Assembly (NCBI RefSeq): GCF_023159225.1
Contig: NC_063161.1
Span: forward strand, 625,001 to 689,000
Direction: 5' to 3'
From: Perognathus longimembris pacificus
Lineage: Eukaryota; Chordata; Mammalia; Rodentia; Heteromyidae
Length of the DNA stretch: 64,000 bases
Notes under the pieces: generated by a model
The model's input: only the letters and a program-made list of their open reading frames with translations
The model's database searches: none
What the model was told of the DNA's origin: nothing
Shown: piece after piece, positions 1 to 10,590 of the stretch
Layout of the letters: the number at the start of each line of letters is the position of its first letter
Position numbering within the stretch: position 1 is the stretch's first letter
Program-made: the position numbers and the translations under genes

Positions 1-760
1 CAGAGTGCAGGTGAGAGGCGGGCAGAGTGCAGGTGAGAGGCGGGCAGAGTGCAGGTGAGAGGCGGATGCAGTGCGGGTGAGAGGCGGGCAGAGTGCAGGT
101 GAGAGGCGGGCAGAGTGCAGGCGAGAGGCGGGCAGAGTGCAGGCGAGAGGCGGGTGCATGCAAGTGCAGTGCAGGTGAGAGGCGGATGCAGTGCAGGTGA
201 GAGGCGGATGCAGTGCAGGCGAGAGGCGGGCAGAGTGCAGGCGAGAGGCGGGCGCAGTACAGGTGAGAGGCGGGCAGAGTGCAGGCGAGAGGCGGGTGCA
301 GTGCAGGCGAGAGGCGGGTGCAGTGCAGGTGTGAGGCGGGTGCAGTGCAGGCGAGAGGCGGGTGCAGTACAGGTGAGAGGTGGTACAGGTGCAGTGCAGG
401 TGTAGTGCAGGCAAGAGGCGGGTGCAGTGCAGGTGCAGTGCAGGTGAGAGGTGGGTGCAATGCAGGTGCAGTGCAGGTGCGAAGTCAGTGCAGTGTGGTG
501 AGTGCAGTGTGGTAGGTGCAGTGCAGGTGAGGGGCGGGCACAGAGCTTTGCAGTGAGGGTGCGAGGCAGGTGCAGTGCATGGGAGAGGTGCGTGCAGTGC
601 AGGTGCAGTGAAGGCGCGAGGCTGGTGCAGTGCAGGTGCAGCGATGGTGAGTGACAGGCGTAGTGCATGTGCAGTGCGGGCGAGAGGCGGGCGCAGTGCG
701 GGCGTAGTTCAGGTGCGGTGCAGGCGAGAGGCGGGCAGGTGCTGCTGTGGGGCTGGGGTG
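1..760. repeat. 21-bp GC-rich minisatellite (PANX2 intron 1)
   Basis: The first 65 bases are exact 21-base units containing CAGGTGAGAGGCGG. Units then vary in length (GCAGTGCAGGTG insertions) and degenerate toward 760. The array runs off the left edge. Because 21 is a multiple of three, frames stay open for long distances, but no protein is indicated. Confidence 0.95.
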
Positions 761-1756
761 CTAACCCTGGTGCTGGTTGGCACCACGGGGACCTAGGCAC
801 TGGATGCTGAGCACAGACATAGTGACAGCACAGCGGCTGCCTCAGGCAGAGGGATTTTCCAGCAGTGTGGTCTGGGCTAGCACAACCATCCAGGAGAGAA
901 GGCACAAAGGCCTGGCCCGCCCGAGAGCAAAGCCAGCTCTTGAGAGCCCTTTCCGGAGGAGCCCACCGGGGGCCCGGGTGGCTGGGCGCCCAGTCACTCA
1001 CAAGAGGACACCGAGGGGCTTCTTGGTCATGGGAATGCCGGCAGCCAAGCACCAGCCTAGCCTGCCGCTCGGGGGCCTCAGAGGCCTGGCAGTTCCTGGA
1101 CACTGCACACACCGGAGGCAGGGGTCACGGAGACTAAGGCACAGCCTAGGGAAGCGCTAGTCTGGAGGGTGTCTCCTGCCCCTAGGCACTGGCTGAAGCC
1201 TGTTTCTGGCCGGCACCCCTCCCTCCCAGCCACGCCAGCCCTGAGCACACCCCTGCCGCCACCAGCCCACCCCGGGTCCCGCCTGCACGAGGTCCCACAG
1301 GGCCCCCGATATCCAAGCTGGCATCTTCCGGCCCGCTTCTGCCCCTGCCCCTTCCAAGGGCTCCCAGTCCATTCTGGGGCTGCTTCCTCTGGTCACCAGC
1401 CCTCTTGCCCCCAGGGAGGCCAAGACCCTTCCCGTGAAGGGGCAGTCGTTAATGGAATGACCACTCCAAAAGATGTCCACATCCTGATCGCCAGAACCAA
1501 CAACCATGTTGCCTCATGTGGCAAAAGGGACTCTGCAGCTGGGCTGAGGTTGAAGACCGTGCGAGGGATGACTCCAGGTCCTCTGGCAGGACTATGAGAT
1601 CACAAGGATGACCAGAGGGGAGGACAGCAGAGGCCTGAGACAAAAGAGGGAGTATTTCTGGTAGCTGGAGAAGGAACAGACCTCCTGGGGGCTCCAGAAA
1701 GAATAGCTCTGCTCACACCCTGGTGTCACCCTATCTCACTTCAGACATACATATTT
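761..1756. other. PANX2 intron 1, no recognisable content
   Basis: Mixed GC-rich sequence without exon, RNA gene or recognised repeat. Frames of 116-142 codons on both strands overlap one another and have no family resemblance. Confidence 0.6.
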
Positions 1757-1984
1757 TGTCATGGGGCTGGAACTCAGCACCTGGGCACCGTCCCTAAGCT
1801 GCTTTTGCTCAAGGCCAGTGCTCTACCATTTTGAGCCACAGCACCACTTCCGGTTTTTGAGTGGTGAACTGGAGATCAGATTTCCACGGGGACTTTCCTG
1901 CCCAGGCTGGCTTTGAACTGCAACCTTCAAATCTCGGCCTCCTCAATAGCTAGGATTGCAGGCGTGAGCCACGGCCACCAGGCT
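1757..1984 (-). mobile_element. B1-Geo type SINE
   Basis: Minus-strand copy: reversed Geo half (AACTCAGCACCTGGGCACCG...GAGCCACAGC) followed by the reversed B1 half (CAGGCTGGCTTTGAACTG...GGATTGCAGGCGTGAGCC). Diverged, no clear target duplication. Confidence 0.85.
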
Positions 1985-3289
1985 CACGTCAGACTTTTGA
2001 CCCACAGGATTGTAAGAACTTTTGGGTCTCAGAACCAGGTCCTTGAGCACACTAGAAAGAGCGCTACCCCTAAGCCGCATGCCCGCCACCAGTGCTGATT
2101 TAAGTCACCAAGCTCGTGCCAATCCATCCCAGCAGTGTGGGCAGAAGGCAGGTGGTGCTGGCTTTGGGCTGACTTCGCCTTCATGTTGTTGCTTTTTGGG
2201 GGGCGGGGCGGGCTTGTCCCACTCCAGTACTTTCCATAGTGCAAGGGATTCTCGGTCCAGGGGCTCCACAGTGTGAAGTGCCCACCGGGGAGAAGGGGCC
2301 TCAGGAGAGGGTGGGTGGGTGGGTCTATTTCTGACCAGCTCACTCTGGAAACCTGTCCTTGGGGATGCTGAGACCCACCAGGTAAGGGGTCAGCTGAAGC
2401 CTGCAGGCCTCCCAACACAGAGGTGCAACACACGGTCAGCTTTCCTTTCTGAGGAGTCAGAAGGGGACCCAGGGGACACCCAGAAACTCCCTCTCCAGGG
2501 ACCTGACTTCTGGGCTATTTTAGGAGAATGAGGTTGTTGGCCTCCCTTCAGGGTCTAGCGTCAACCCTGTCTTTTCCTGCCTCTGCCCATCCATACCCTT
2601 CAATGAGCGAGTGGCTCATTGCAGCTGGACTCCAGGCAGGACGTGTATGTGTGTGGGGGGTGCTTTCCACTTTCCACTTCAGGGGTGCCCCACGGCAGCA
2701 GATCTGCCGCACAAGGGCACAAGAGCACATGGCACCGGGGGCCCTGGGGCTGAGGCTGGGTGGGGGGGGGGAAGCTGGGAGCAACCAGCACTACCTAGCC
2801 CTCTCCCCTCAGGACAGCAGTGCTCACTACCTGGTCTGCTCCCTGGACCCACAGGCATCCACCCTTAGTCAGAAGGGGCCACACCCTCTCTCCAGGGAGG
2901 GGTCAGCCCTTCCTGGGCTGCGGCCCGGGCAGGTTGATGCTGTTGGGGAGACTGGGAATGGCCCAGGCGTGGTTCTGCTCTCCACTTGCCTGGTGCTGGG
3001 GCAGAGGAGCCGGCATACCTTCTAGCTAGTGTTTCACAAATAGCGCTGTTGGCCAGGCACGTGCCGCTCGGTGCTGGGGAGGAGCTAGGACCCCGGGGAG
3101 GTACACGTGGGTCTGTGGGAGAACAGGCCCAGGCCCAGGGATGTTTTCCAGAAGGCTCCAGCGGCTCCAGGCTCAGCTGGAGACAGGATGGCCAGAGGTC
3201 CTACAGGGTTGCACCGGGTTCAGCGTTGTGTCAGCATGAGGACGGAACCCAAGTGCGTGCATCCAAGCCTGACGTATTGTGCCTGTCCC
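1985..3289. other. PANX2 intron 1, no recognisable content
   Basis: GC-rich unique-looking DNA with overlapping short frames on both strands. A (G)9 run lies at about 2762-2771. I see no exon matching pannexin. Confidence 0.55.
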
Positions 3290-3690
3290 TCGTGAATGAG
3301 GCTGTGTTCCCCAAAAGATGCTGAAATCCAAGCCCCGAACTTAAGAACTGTCTGGAAATGGCCTTTATAAATGTCATTGAGATGAAGCCTTGGTGAAGTA
3401 GGGTGGGGCCCGACCCAGGAACTATGCCCTGGCGACACAGGAAAACTCACACTCAGACCCAGGGACACAGAGATGCCCAGGTACAGGAAGACAAAGCTGG
3501 AGTAGTTGCAGCTGGACACCGAGGGAAAACAGGGATTCCTGGAAGCCAGGAGATGTGGAAGAGGCGGGAGCCGTCCTCCCGCAGAGCCTTCACAGGAAGC
3601 GTCGCCCTGCCTACACATGGGCTCTGCGCTTCTCCCAGCTTGTGGTGCCACTACCACAGTGTGGCCCGAGGTTCGGCTACACACGTGGGC
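3290..3690 (+). mobile_element. MLT1-like LTR remnant
   Basis: The order of short matches (GTTCCCCAAAAGATGCTGAA, GTCTGGAAATGGCC, GTAGGGTGGGGCC, CAGGAAGACAAAGCTGGAGT, CAGAGCCTTCACAGGAAGC) agrees with an MLT1-class MaLR LTR as I remember it. Old and diverged; no internal retroviral sequence. Confidence 0.6.
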
Positions 3691-4530
3691 ACTGTCTAAG
3701 TGTACCGGGCCTCCGGTCTTGTCCGTAGGGCAGGACAGAGGTTCTAAGTGTCAGTGTATGCCACCCCCGGTGTCAGGCAGGCCAGGGATGTCTCTAGGTC
3801 ACTGGATTCTGGTGGTTGGGGAAGAAGCAGGTGCCAACGCATCTGCCCTCATCGCTGGGTGGCTGCGGAGGATGAAGGGGTACGTGTCCTTCGAGGGACA
3901 CGGGAGCCCCAGGAGCCCCCTCCCTGTTGTTGAGAACTGGTGCTTCTGGACCACAAGCACGGATGCTCAATACTTGGGCCCCAGGTGGGTGAAGCCATCT
4001 CCTCTCTCCAACCGCCTGCCTCCACAGGTCCTACCCCACTCCTGGGAAAGCAAGTGGGGCTGGGAGCCCACACATCTCCTGCGGGGGTCCGCCATACTCC
4101 CCCGCGCAGGGCCGGGCTGGCCGGCGCGCACAGCCGGGGGTCTCTGCGCGGTGAGGACGGGTTCTGTGGGCTTGGGGCCTCGGCGTCCGGCACCCCTCGG
4201 CCCTGGTGACCCCTCCTCCATTCCTACAGTCTCCCCGGGCCCCGGGGGGGGGGCCTTCCGGGCCGCGGGGGCCTGGTGCTACCTCCAGGGCCAGTCCCGT
4301 GTGGTGTCCTCCGCCGCAGACCCTCAGCGGCTTGCGGGGTCCGGCCCGGCAGCCCGGCTCTCCACCCTCGGTGACCCCTGGGAGGTCCGTTCCGGTCCTC
4401 CCCCGAGAACCTGCCGTGACCTTCGCGGGGCCGGGCCGGGCCGGCCTGCCCCCCTCAGGGTGGGGGCTGCGGGAGTGGAAGGCGGAACAATGAAGCCCGG
4501 GGGCCCGCCGGTGCTCGCGGACGCCGCCCC
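3691..4530. other. PANX2 intron 1, GC-rich 3' flank of exon 1
   Basis: GC content rises steadily toward exon 1. Long overlapping frames on both strands reflect composition. No repeat or exon recognised. Confidence 0.55.
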
Positions 4531-4557
4531 GCCCGCCCGCCCGCCCGCCCGCCCGCC
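4527..4557. repeat. (CCCG)n adjacent to PANX2 exon 1 donor
   Basis: Seven CCCG/CCGC units end one base inside the donor on the plus strand; in the PANX2 transcript this is GGGC repeated directly after GTGAG. Confidence 0.92.
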
Positions 4558-4561
4558 TCAC

Positions 4562-4787
4562 CTGCGAAGTTCTTGGTGAACACCAGGGTGACCAGCAGGA
4601 TGGGCACCAGCACGGTGCCGATGGTGACCACGCGGTCGAACGGCAGCTCCAGCTTGAGCTGCAGCAGCAGCGCGGCCAGCGCGCCCGCCTTGTCGTCCTG
4701 CGCGCCGGGCAGGATCAGCTCGCGCAGCTTCTCGCCCGCCAGCAGCGCGGTCGCCATGTCCGCCGACTGCTCCAGGAGGTGGTGCAT
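4562..4787 (-). CDS. PANX2: PANX2 first coding exon (pannexin 2, partial gene)
   Basis: Seventy-five codons plus one base, starting MHHLLEQSADMATALLAGEK and ending LVTLVFTKNFA, identical to the start of pannexin 2 as I remember it. The donor is gtgagg at 4556-4561. Residues about 53-71 (VVTIGTVLVPILLVTLVF) form the first membrane helix; the N-terminus is cytosolic. Pannexin 2 forms large-pore channels, mainly in brain, and is found on internal membranes and at ER-mitochondria contacts as well as at the surface. The next exon (expected to start EEPIYCYTP) is not in the window, so intron 1 exceeds 4.5 kb. The gene lies downstream of MOV10L1 on the same strand. No obvious defect is seen in this exon. 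Confidence 0.97.
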
Positions 4788-5060
4788 GGGGGGCGGGGGG
4801 CGGGGCGCGGCCCGCGGGGGCGCGGGCGGGGGGCGCGGGGGGCCGGGGGCGGCGGGGGCGCGGCCCGCGGGGGGCGCGGGGGGCCGGGGGCGGCGGGGGC
4901 GGCGGGGGCGCGGCCCGCGGGGGGCGCGGGCGGGGGGCGGCGGGGGCGCGGCGCCGCCGCCCCGCGGGAGCGGTCGGGCCGCCGGGGCGCGGGGCCTCCC
5001 GGGGGCGGCGGCGGCGGCGGCTCGGAGCCGGGGCCGCGCGGCCCGCTGCCGCCGGGGCGG
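4788..5060. repeat. G-rich (plus strand) low-complexity tract upstream of PANX2 ATG
   Basis: Imperfect repeats of GGGGGCGGGG, GGGGCGCGGCCCGCGG and CGGCGG(N) on the plus strand. A block with GCCCGCGGGGG occurs three times between 4808 and 4925. It would be the C-rich strand of the PANX2 5' UTR. Confidence 0.85.
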
Positions 5061-5219
5061 GGGCTGTTTACCTGCGGCCGCGCCGCGCCTGGCTCCGCCC
5101 TCCCCGCCGCGGCGGCGCGCGGCGATGACTGCGCAGAAAGGACCCGAGTGGTCCGCTCGCCGGGCCGGGCGCGGGGCCCGCGGCGCGCCGGCTCCCGCAC
5201 GCGCGCTGGGCGCCGAGCG

Positions 5220-5460
5220 GCCCCTCCGGGGCGCGCCCTCCCCGGCCGCCCCCGGCCTCCCCCCGGCCGCCCCCGCCCGTCCCCGGCCGCCCCCCGCCCG
5301 CCCCCCGCCCGCCCCCGCCCGCCCCCCCCGGCCGCCCCCGCCCGCCCCCGGCCGCCCTCCCCCCCGCCCGCCCCCGCCCGCCCCCCGCCCGCCCCCGCCC
5401 TCCCCCGGCCGCCCCCGGCCGCCCCCGGCCGCCCCCGCCCCGGCCACCCCTCCGCCGCAG
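5220..5460. repeat. C-rich (plus strand) CCGCCCCCG low-complexity tract
   Basis: About 240 bases of CCCCGCCC/CCCCCGGCCG units with almost no A or T. The minus strand is G-rich with many runs of four or five G, so it could form G-quadruplexes in the PANX2 promoter or 5' UTR. Confidence 0.9.
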
Positions 5461-5900
5461 CCATCGCCCTCGCCTCCGCCCCGGCGCGGCACCGCGGAGC
5501 CCCGGCCTCGCCACCCCGCGCGGGCCCGGCCCAACCCCTGGGGCTGCCCGGAGGGTGGGGGGGGGCTCCCGTCCCCCGTCCCCTCCTCCTTCCAGCCCCA
5601 GCCCCGGTGTCCCCGCCCGCGCCCCCGGGCCCAGGCCCCCAGCCCCGGTGTCCCCCGCGATCCCTCCTCAGGCCGTTGCAGGGACCCCCGCTCAGCGCCC
5701 CTCCAGCTTTTCAAGACCCTCCGTGCCCCTAGACACGAATTCGACCATCGATATAGGCGCGGGGGTCCCGCTTTTGCGTGCTGTTGCCGGGCGGGGAGGG
5801 GGCTGTTGCCTACATCCTCACGGCACCTCTGGCCTCTGTGACTCTACTTCCCCTCTAGCTCCCTCACGCGAGGGAGGCAGCTGCACGCTCTCAGTCCGTC

Positions 5901-6312
5901 CGTCACCCCCGCACCCCATAGAAGTCATCACCCCCGGCTCCTGGCGGCCACCTTAAAGCTGAGGACAACCTGGCGGGGCGCTAACGCCCTCTTTGGCACT
6001 CCCCGGAGGGCTGGGCTGGTTCCTGCGCACCCTCAGGCGCCGGTCACCCGCTACCCCTCCTCTAGCTGCCCACTGGTTTTCATCAGCTGATTTTCTGCAC
6101 CTTGGTGCTCAAACCTGACCACTTCTCTGCGGGTGGCCGCCATTCTCTGGTGGCTTGCACTTGTTTTCCAGATGCTGCCCTCTTGGTTAATCTCTGTACA
6201 AGCCCTTCTGAGTCATCCTGAGTGGAGACCCTTTTCAGAAAGGATTAAAATGGTCACATGTACAAGGGTTTTCCCCCCCTTGGTGCCAGTACTGGGACTG
6301 GAACTTAGCTTT
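5901..6312. other. PANX2 upstream flank, no recognisable content
   Basis: Drops to average base composition beyond 5,950. Nothing recognisable. Confidence 0.5.
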
Positions 6313-6482
6313 ATTTTTGCTGGTCCTGGGGCTTGGACGCAGTCTTTGAGCCTCTCCTTACTCAAGGCCAACACTCTACCACTTGAGCCACAGCACCACT
6401 TACGGCTTTTCATGTTTAGGTGCTATTGAGGAATCAAAACCAGGGCTTCGGGCATGCCAGGCACTAGTACACTCCCAGCCCT
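6313..6482 (-). mobile_element. ID-Geo SINE
   Basis: Reversed Geo half then reversed ID half ending CACTCCCAGCCC. Diverged. Confidence 0.85.
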
Positions 6483-6488
6483 ATCCTT

Positions 6489-6640
6489 TAGCTTTTTTGC
6501 TCAAGACTGGCGCTCTACCACTTCAGCTATACATCTACTTTTTGGTGGGTAACTGAAGAATGTCACGTTTTTCTACCCAGGCTGGTTTTGGACCACGTCC
6601 TCCAATCTCAGGTTACAGGTATGAGCAGTTGGTGCATGGC
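6489..6640 (-). mobile_element. B1-Geo SINE, 3' truncated
   Basis: TTGCTCAAGACTGGCGCTCTACC followed by a reversed B1 half; directly abuts the preceding ID-Geo copy. Confidence 0.75.
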
Positions 6641-7889
6641 CATTCTTTAGTGACCTCAGTACACGCAATAGAAAATGACTATTTTGAAGCAAATTGGCTC
6701 AGTTAAGTAGCTTACAACTTGGAGGTCTCAGATGATTGTAGAGAAAGATGGCCATTTAAATCCCATGAATCCCTTGTCCCGTGACACATCACCTCTTAGC
6801 TCAAAGGATGCTTGCGGGTAGGCATGCAGCTCAGCTTTCCTCTATAAGATGAGCTCCGTGGTCTTGGTCCATGTGCCTGTCCCTGTCCCTTTAAGCGTTT
6901 GTGTAAAGATGGCTTGACAGTACACTTTAACATGTGGATGGGCAAGGGCTCTCGGTTACTTTTTCTATATTGACATAGATATTCATGACCTTTTTCCTAT
7001 GAATTTTAGAAAGATTTGCTCAAGCTTTGGGAAACAAATGCAGTTGGAACAGATATTGCCCTAAAGATATATACATCTGAGGAAAACTAGTCTCTGTTGT
7101 CTTATCATCCATGAACACAGTGCATCTGCCCATTTGTTATATTTTGTATTTTGAAATGGAATGAAGCCATGAAGAGGCCTTATGGAATCATCACACTGAA
7201 TCTTCCCAGTCAACGGCACCTTATTTTGTTAGGGATTCCATTGGCTATCTTGGCACAGAGGGGTGTTACTGACTGCTCGCCAGGTGGAGAGCCAATGCCT
7301 TTGTTTTTGGTGGTGCTCCCATATCTACCTGGAGCAGAGTGGGCGTCCAGTAAAGGCTGGTGAAAGGGTGTTTGGAATCCTTCGTCTTGTGAATTACTGG
7401 GAAGGTAACTATCTTGCTGCAGTGGCAGCAAGTAACTCAAGAGAAGCTAATCTGGGGCTTGGTCCCGAGCCCCACACCCCTGCCACCCCATCGCAGCAGC
7501 ACTCTGAGTATCACCCTCATTCCTGAAGGGCTTCCCGGGAATGGCTGGGGGCTGGGGCAGAGGCGAACAAGGGTCTTCCCTGGCTGCCTGCACCGCAACT
7601 CACATCTCGCAGACGCCTAAGGCATAATAGCTCAGTTAGTCCTCCTGTTGCTGTTCCAGGAGAATGAGAGCAACAGAGAATGGACTGTGTACTGTTTTCA
7701 CCCCGGAGAATGCTCTTCCTGAGTCCTATCTTGGGAAGGAACTATATTGGGGGATCAGATCTTCTTTCTAGGGGAAGCATGAACATAATGGCATTGATCT
7801 AAAAAGATCCCAACTGGCTGAGGGAAAGACAGAGCAAAATGTCCATGTGCATCTCTTAGGTGCACGGGCAGTCTCAGCTTGTTTCCATG
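6641..7889. other. Intergenic, no recognisable content
   Basis: AT-richer unique-looking DNA between PANX2 and MOV10L1. No conserved exon or RNA gene seen. Confidence 0.5.
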
Positions 7890-7998
7890 AAGAACTGGTG
7901 GCCCGTGCCTGTAATCCTAGCTACTCAGGACGCTGAGGTTTGAGGATCATGGTTCAAAGACAGCTCTCATAGGCAGGAAAGCCTATGAGATTCTTACC

Positions 7999-8061
<63 letters not shown>

Positions 8062-8148
8062 CTGATAGTGGAGCTATGGCTCAAGTGGTAGAGCACAAAA
8101 GTTAAGGAAAAGAGTCCAGGCCCTGAGTTCAAGCCCCAGGACTAGAAC
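7890..8148 (+). mobile_element. B1-Geo SINE split by a CA microsatellite
   Basis: B1 half (GTGCCTGTAATCCTAGCTAC), then (AC)n at 8002-8060 where the linker should be, then the Geo half ending GAGTTCAAGCCCCAGGACT. Confidence 0.9.
8002..8060. repeat. (AC)n microsatellite
   Basis: Uninterrupted AC dinucleotides, about 29 units, inside a SINE. Confidence 0.98.
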
Positions 8149-8322
8149 AAGAAAATATAAGCAGTGTGATGACAAGCCTGTCTCACTTTGGTCCTAAGCA
8201 ATGATAACACGAACCTCCTGTGATGCACAGAGCACCACACAGTCCCTTCACCGAGTGTTCATTTCCAATTCAATTTGAGTTCCATGTTTATGAAAATCCA
8301 GACACAAGTTAAAACAATCAAT

Positions 8323-8540
8323 GGGGGCTGGGAATGTGGCTCAATGGTAGAGCGCCTGCCTGGCATGCATGAAGCCCTGGGTTCTATTCCTCAGCACCAC
8401 ATACGCAGAAAAAGCCCTAAGTGGTGCTTGCTGTGACTCTAATGGTAGAGCACTAGCCTTGAGCACAGAGAGGCTCAAGGACAGAGCCTAGGCCCTGAGT
8501 TCAAGCCCCAGGACTGTGAAAAACAAAACAAAATAAAACC
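8323..8540 (+). mobile_element. ID-Geo SINE
   Basis: Starts GGGGGCTGGGAATGTGGCTC, contains the B-box-like GGGTTCTATTCC and the Geo half ending GAGTTCAAGCCCCAGGACTG, then an A-rich tail. Confidence 0.92.
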
Positions 8541-9061
8541 CTCCAAAACACCCTGTGTATACACCTATGTCTCTAAGGTGGGCTAAGCTGAGTTAGATCA
8601 TGACAGACCAGGCCCCACTGCAACACACGGCCCCACTCATCCTTCAGTCCACGGTGTCTGGGGGCTTTGTCCCTAGCACGAAGGCAGTTCCCCTGCAGAG
8701 GTGGAGCGTGGAGAGAGGTGCACCTCTGCATCTCTCCCTGCTTTGATCCCTCGTTGGCTGGAGGGTGCTTTTCACCTGGGGGCAGTGGAGTAAAACCTAT
8801 CTTATCTCCAGGAAAGGATTTTTCATTTTCTTCCTGCCTTGTATTTCCTTTCTTGTAACTTTCAGAACACTGCCCAGTGTTTTGCAGTAGGGTTGTTTGT
8901 GTGGAGTGGTATGGGAGTGTGAGTTAAGAAGAACGGTTTCCAGCTGCAGGTGACATCCCCTCTTAGGAGGTGGCAGGGTGCAATCTTACAGCACACTTCC
9001 ATTCACTACCCAAGCGTCTCTGTTTTGCCTTAAGACATCAATATTTAGAACTGTACAATTT
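8541..9061. other. Intergenic, no recognisable content
   Basis: Unique-looking sequence; nothing recognised. Confidence 0.5.
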
Positions 9062-9172
9062 GTGGGTGGGGGTGGGAGGGAAAAACTGGAAGGGAGCAAA
9101 CAGTATGCTCTGTACCTGGCTCATGTAACGGTAGCCCCCTGTGCGTCACCTTTGTAATAATAAACACAATAA
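9062..9172 (+). mobile_element. Short L1-type 3' tail
   Basis: GGGAGGGAAAAACTGG followed by TGTAACGGTAGCCCCCTGTG and CACCTTTGTAATAATAAA. The same tail recurs at 55,100-55,188 and 59,150-59,257. Confidence 0.65.
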
Positions 9173-10350
9173 GAAGCTCGTGACGCAGTGAGCAGCTTTA
9201 ACATACGGGAAGATTATCGAGGACCACAGGGTTCCCAGGCGCACTTTCAGGGGTGTCTGGCCCAAGAACAAGTCTAAAGCCTCGGTGTTGGAGGAACTGC
9301 TCACCTTGTGTCCAGGGAGCTGCATGGGTCTGGGTGGCTTGGCCTTTTATGCCTCAAGCAGCCTCTCCATCTTCATTCAGGGCACCAGGGCTCCTGCCTG
9401 TTCCATCCTTCTCTTGATGCGCTGGTGCACCAAGTCCTCTGCAGTGAGCCCATCCGGCCTCCCACCACCCTTGGAAGCCTTCTGCTAGGCTGTCCACACA
9501 CCCTGGATGCTAGCCGAGGCTGCCTCTGTTGCAGGACCCTATTTGCTCTGGCCCTGGGGTCTCTGAAATATGGGTTCCCTATCTGCCTCATCTGTTTACA
9601 GTGCTAGCATATCTAGGTCACCAAGGTGAGTCCTGGGCTGTGTAGGGACATTTCTGGGGTAACACATATGAAGGAGATGGCAGTAGGTGCTCCTCTCGTG
9701 GCACCTAATGGGGAGCTGTGTATGAAGGTGCTGAAGCCGTGGGGCTCAGCCCTGGCCTTGGGCTGACCCGACAGGAGATGGGTCCTGTCACCATTGCGAT
9801 TCACCTCTCAGCCTCAGCCACTGGCTTCTGTCCCAGGCTCTCCTGGGCCCTGACTGTTACCCCAGGTCCTACCCTCTTACACAGCAGCAGAGGTCTGGGA
9901 CTTCCTGGGCAGCCACCCTGCAAGCTGGTGCTGACACAGGGAGGCACAGAGGAGGCAGAGATAGACAGGTCACTGCAGAGGCCAGACCACAACAAAGTGA
10001 AGACCCTCAACTCAACAAGGACAGGACAGGCAGCCCAGGCTTTAGAGGCAGCATGCACACATACCCCAAGACAGGTGCATTACATGCTGGGGTTTCGGAG
10101 GCCCAGGGTGGGACAAGGATGGGCTTCTGTAGTTGAGTGGGGTGTATGGAGGCTGGCTCCTGCACTGAAGGTAACTGAGGCTGACGAGTAGTCAGCCTTC
10201 CCTTCAGCTCTGCCCGGAGGACAGTGCTCTGCTCATTCTGGTCCCCAGGGGAGTGAGAGGTCCTGCCATTTCCTCTGTGGGGCTGCTCTACCTGGACAGG
10301 GCCAGTTCCCAAGAGGAAATCCAAGACCTAGTTACAGGGCTTCATTAGCC
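9173..10350. other. Intergenic, no recognisable content
   Basis: Moderately GC-rich. A 157-codon plus-strand frame (9718-10191) has no recognised domain and an opposing frame of similar size, so I treat it as chance. Confidence 0.5.
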
Positions 10351-10590
10351 CTAAGGGGTGGGGAGCACGGTGAGGCTGCCCTGTCCCATGTCGGGGAGGA
10401 GCACTGCAGGGATGTCCTGTACTGTCCTGTGCAGAGAAGGAACGCTGTGGGGGGCTGTGCTGTCCCATGCAGGGAGGAGCACTGCAGGGTGGGAGAAGCA
10501 TTGTGGGGTGGGGAGGAGCACTGAGGGGGTGGGGAGGAGCGCTGCAGGGCCGCCCTGCCCCACTGGGGGAGGGACTCTGCGGAGGGGTGG
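10351..10590. repeat. G-rich minisatellite-like region
   Basis: Five or more diverged copies of a unit around GGGGAGGAGCACTGCAGGG, e.g. near 10394, 10470, 10512, 10532. Confidence 0.75.

Larger units (their letters stand above)
4060..5900 (-). promoter_or_regulatory. PANX2: CpG island covering PANX2 promoter, 5' UTR and exon 1
   Basis: Base composition changes sharply to very high G+C with dense CG dinucleotides, centred on the PANX2 start codon. Upstream of the ATG (4788-5460) the sequence is almost pure G/C tracts, with a short more mixed stretch at 5060-5220. The transcription start is probably inside 5060-5460, but no TATA box or clear initiator was identified. Long frames on both strands here are products of the lack of A/T. 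Confidence 0.8.

Noticed and set aside
115..515. Plus-strand frames of 96 and 78 codons in the left-edge repeat
   Set aside because: They result from a 21-base repeat unit, a multiple of three; the peptide is a simple repeat of RGGCSAGE-like text.
1..760. CRISPR-like repeat array
   Set aside because: Units are tandem without unique spacers and the genome is mammalian; this is a minisatellite.
1..4561. A second PANX2 exon
   Set aside because: I looked for the expected EPIYCYTP start and pannexin membrane segments on the minus strand and found none.
4455..5841. Frames of 419 and 422 codons on opposite strands around PANX2
   Set aside because: Only the first 75 codons of one minus frame are PANX2. 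The rest is intron or GC-tract sequence with no stop codons because A and T are rare.
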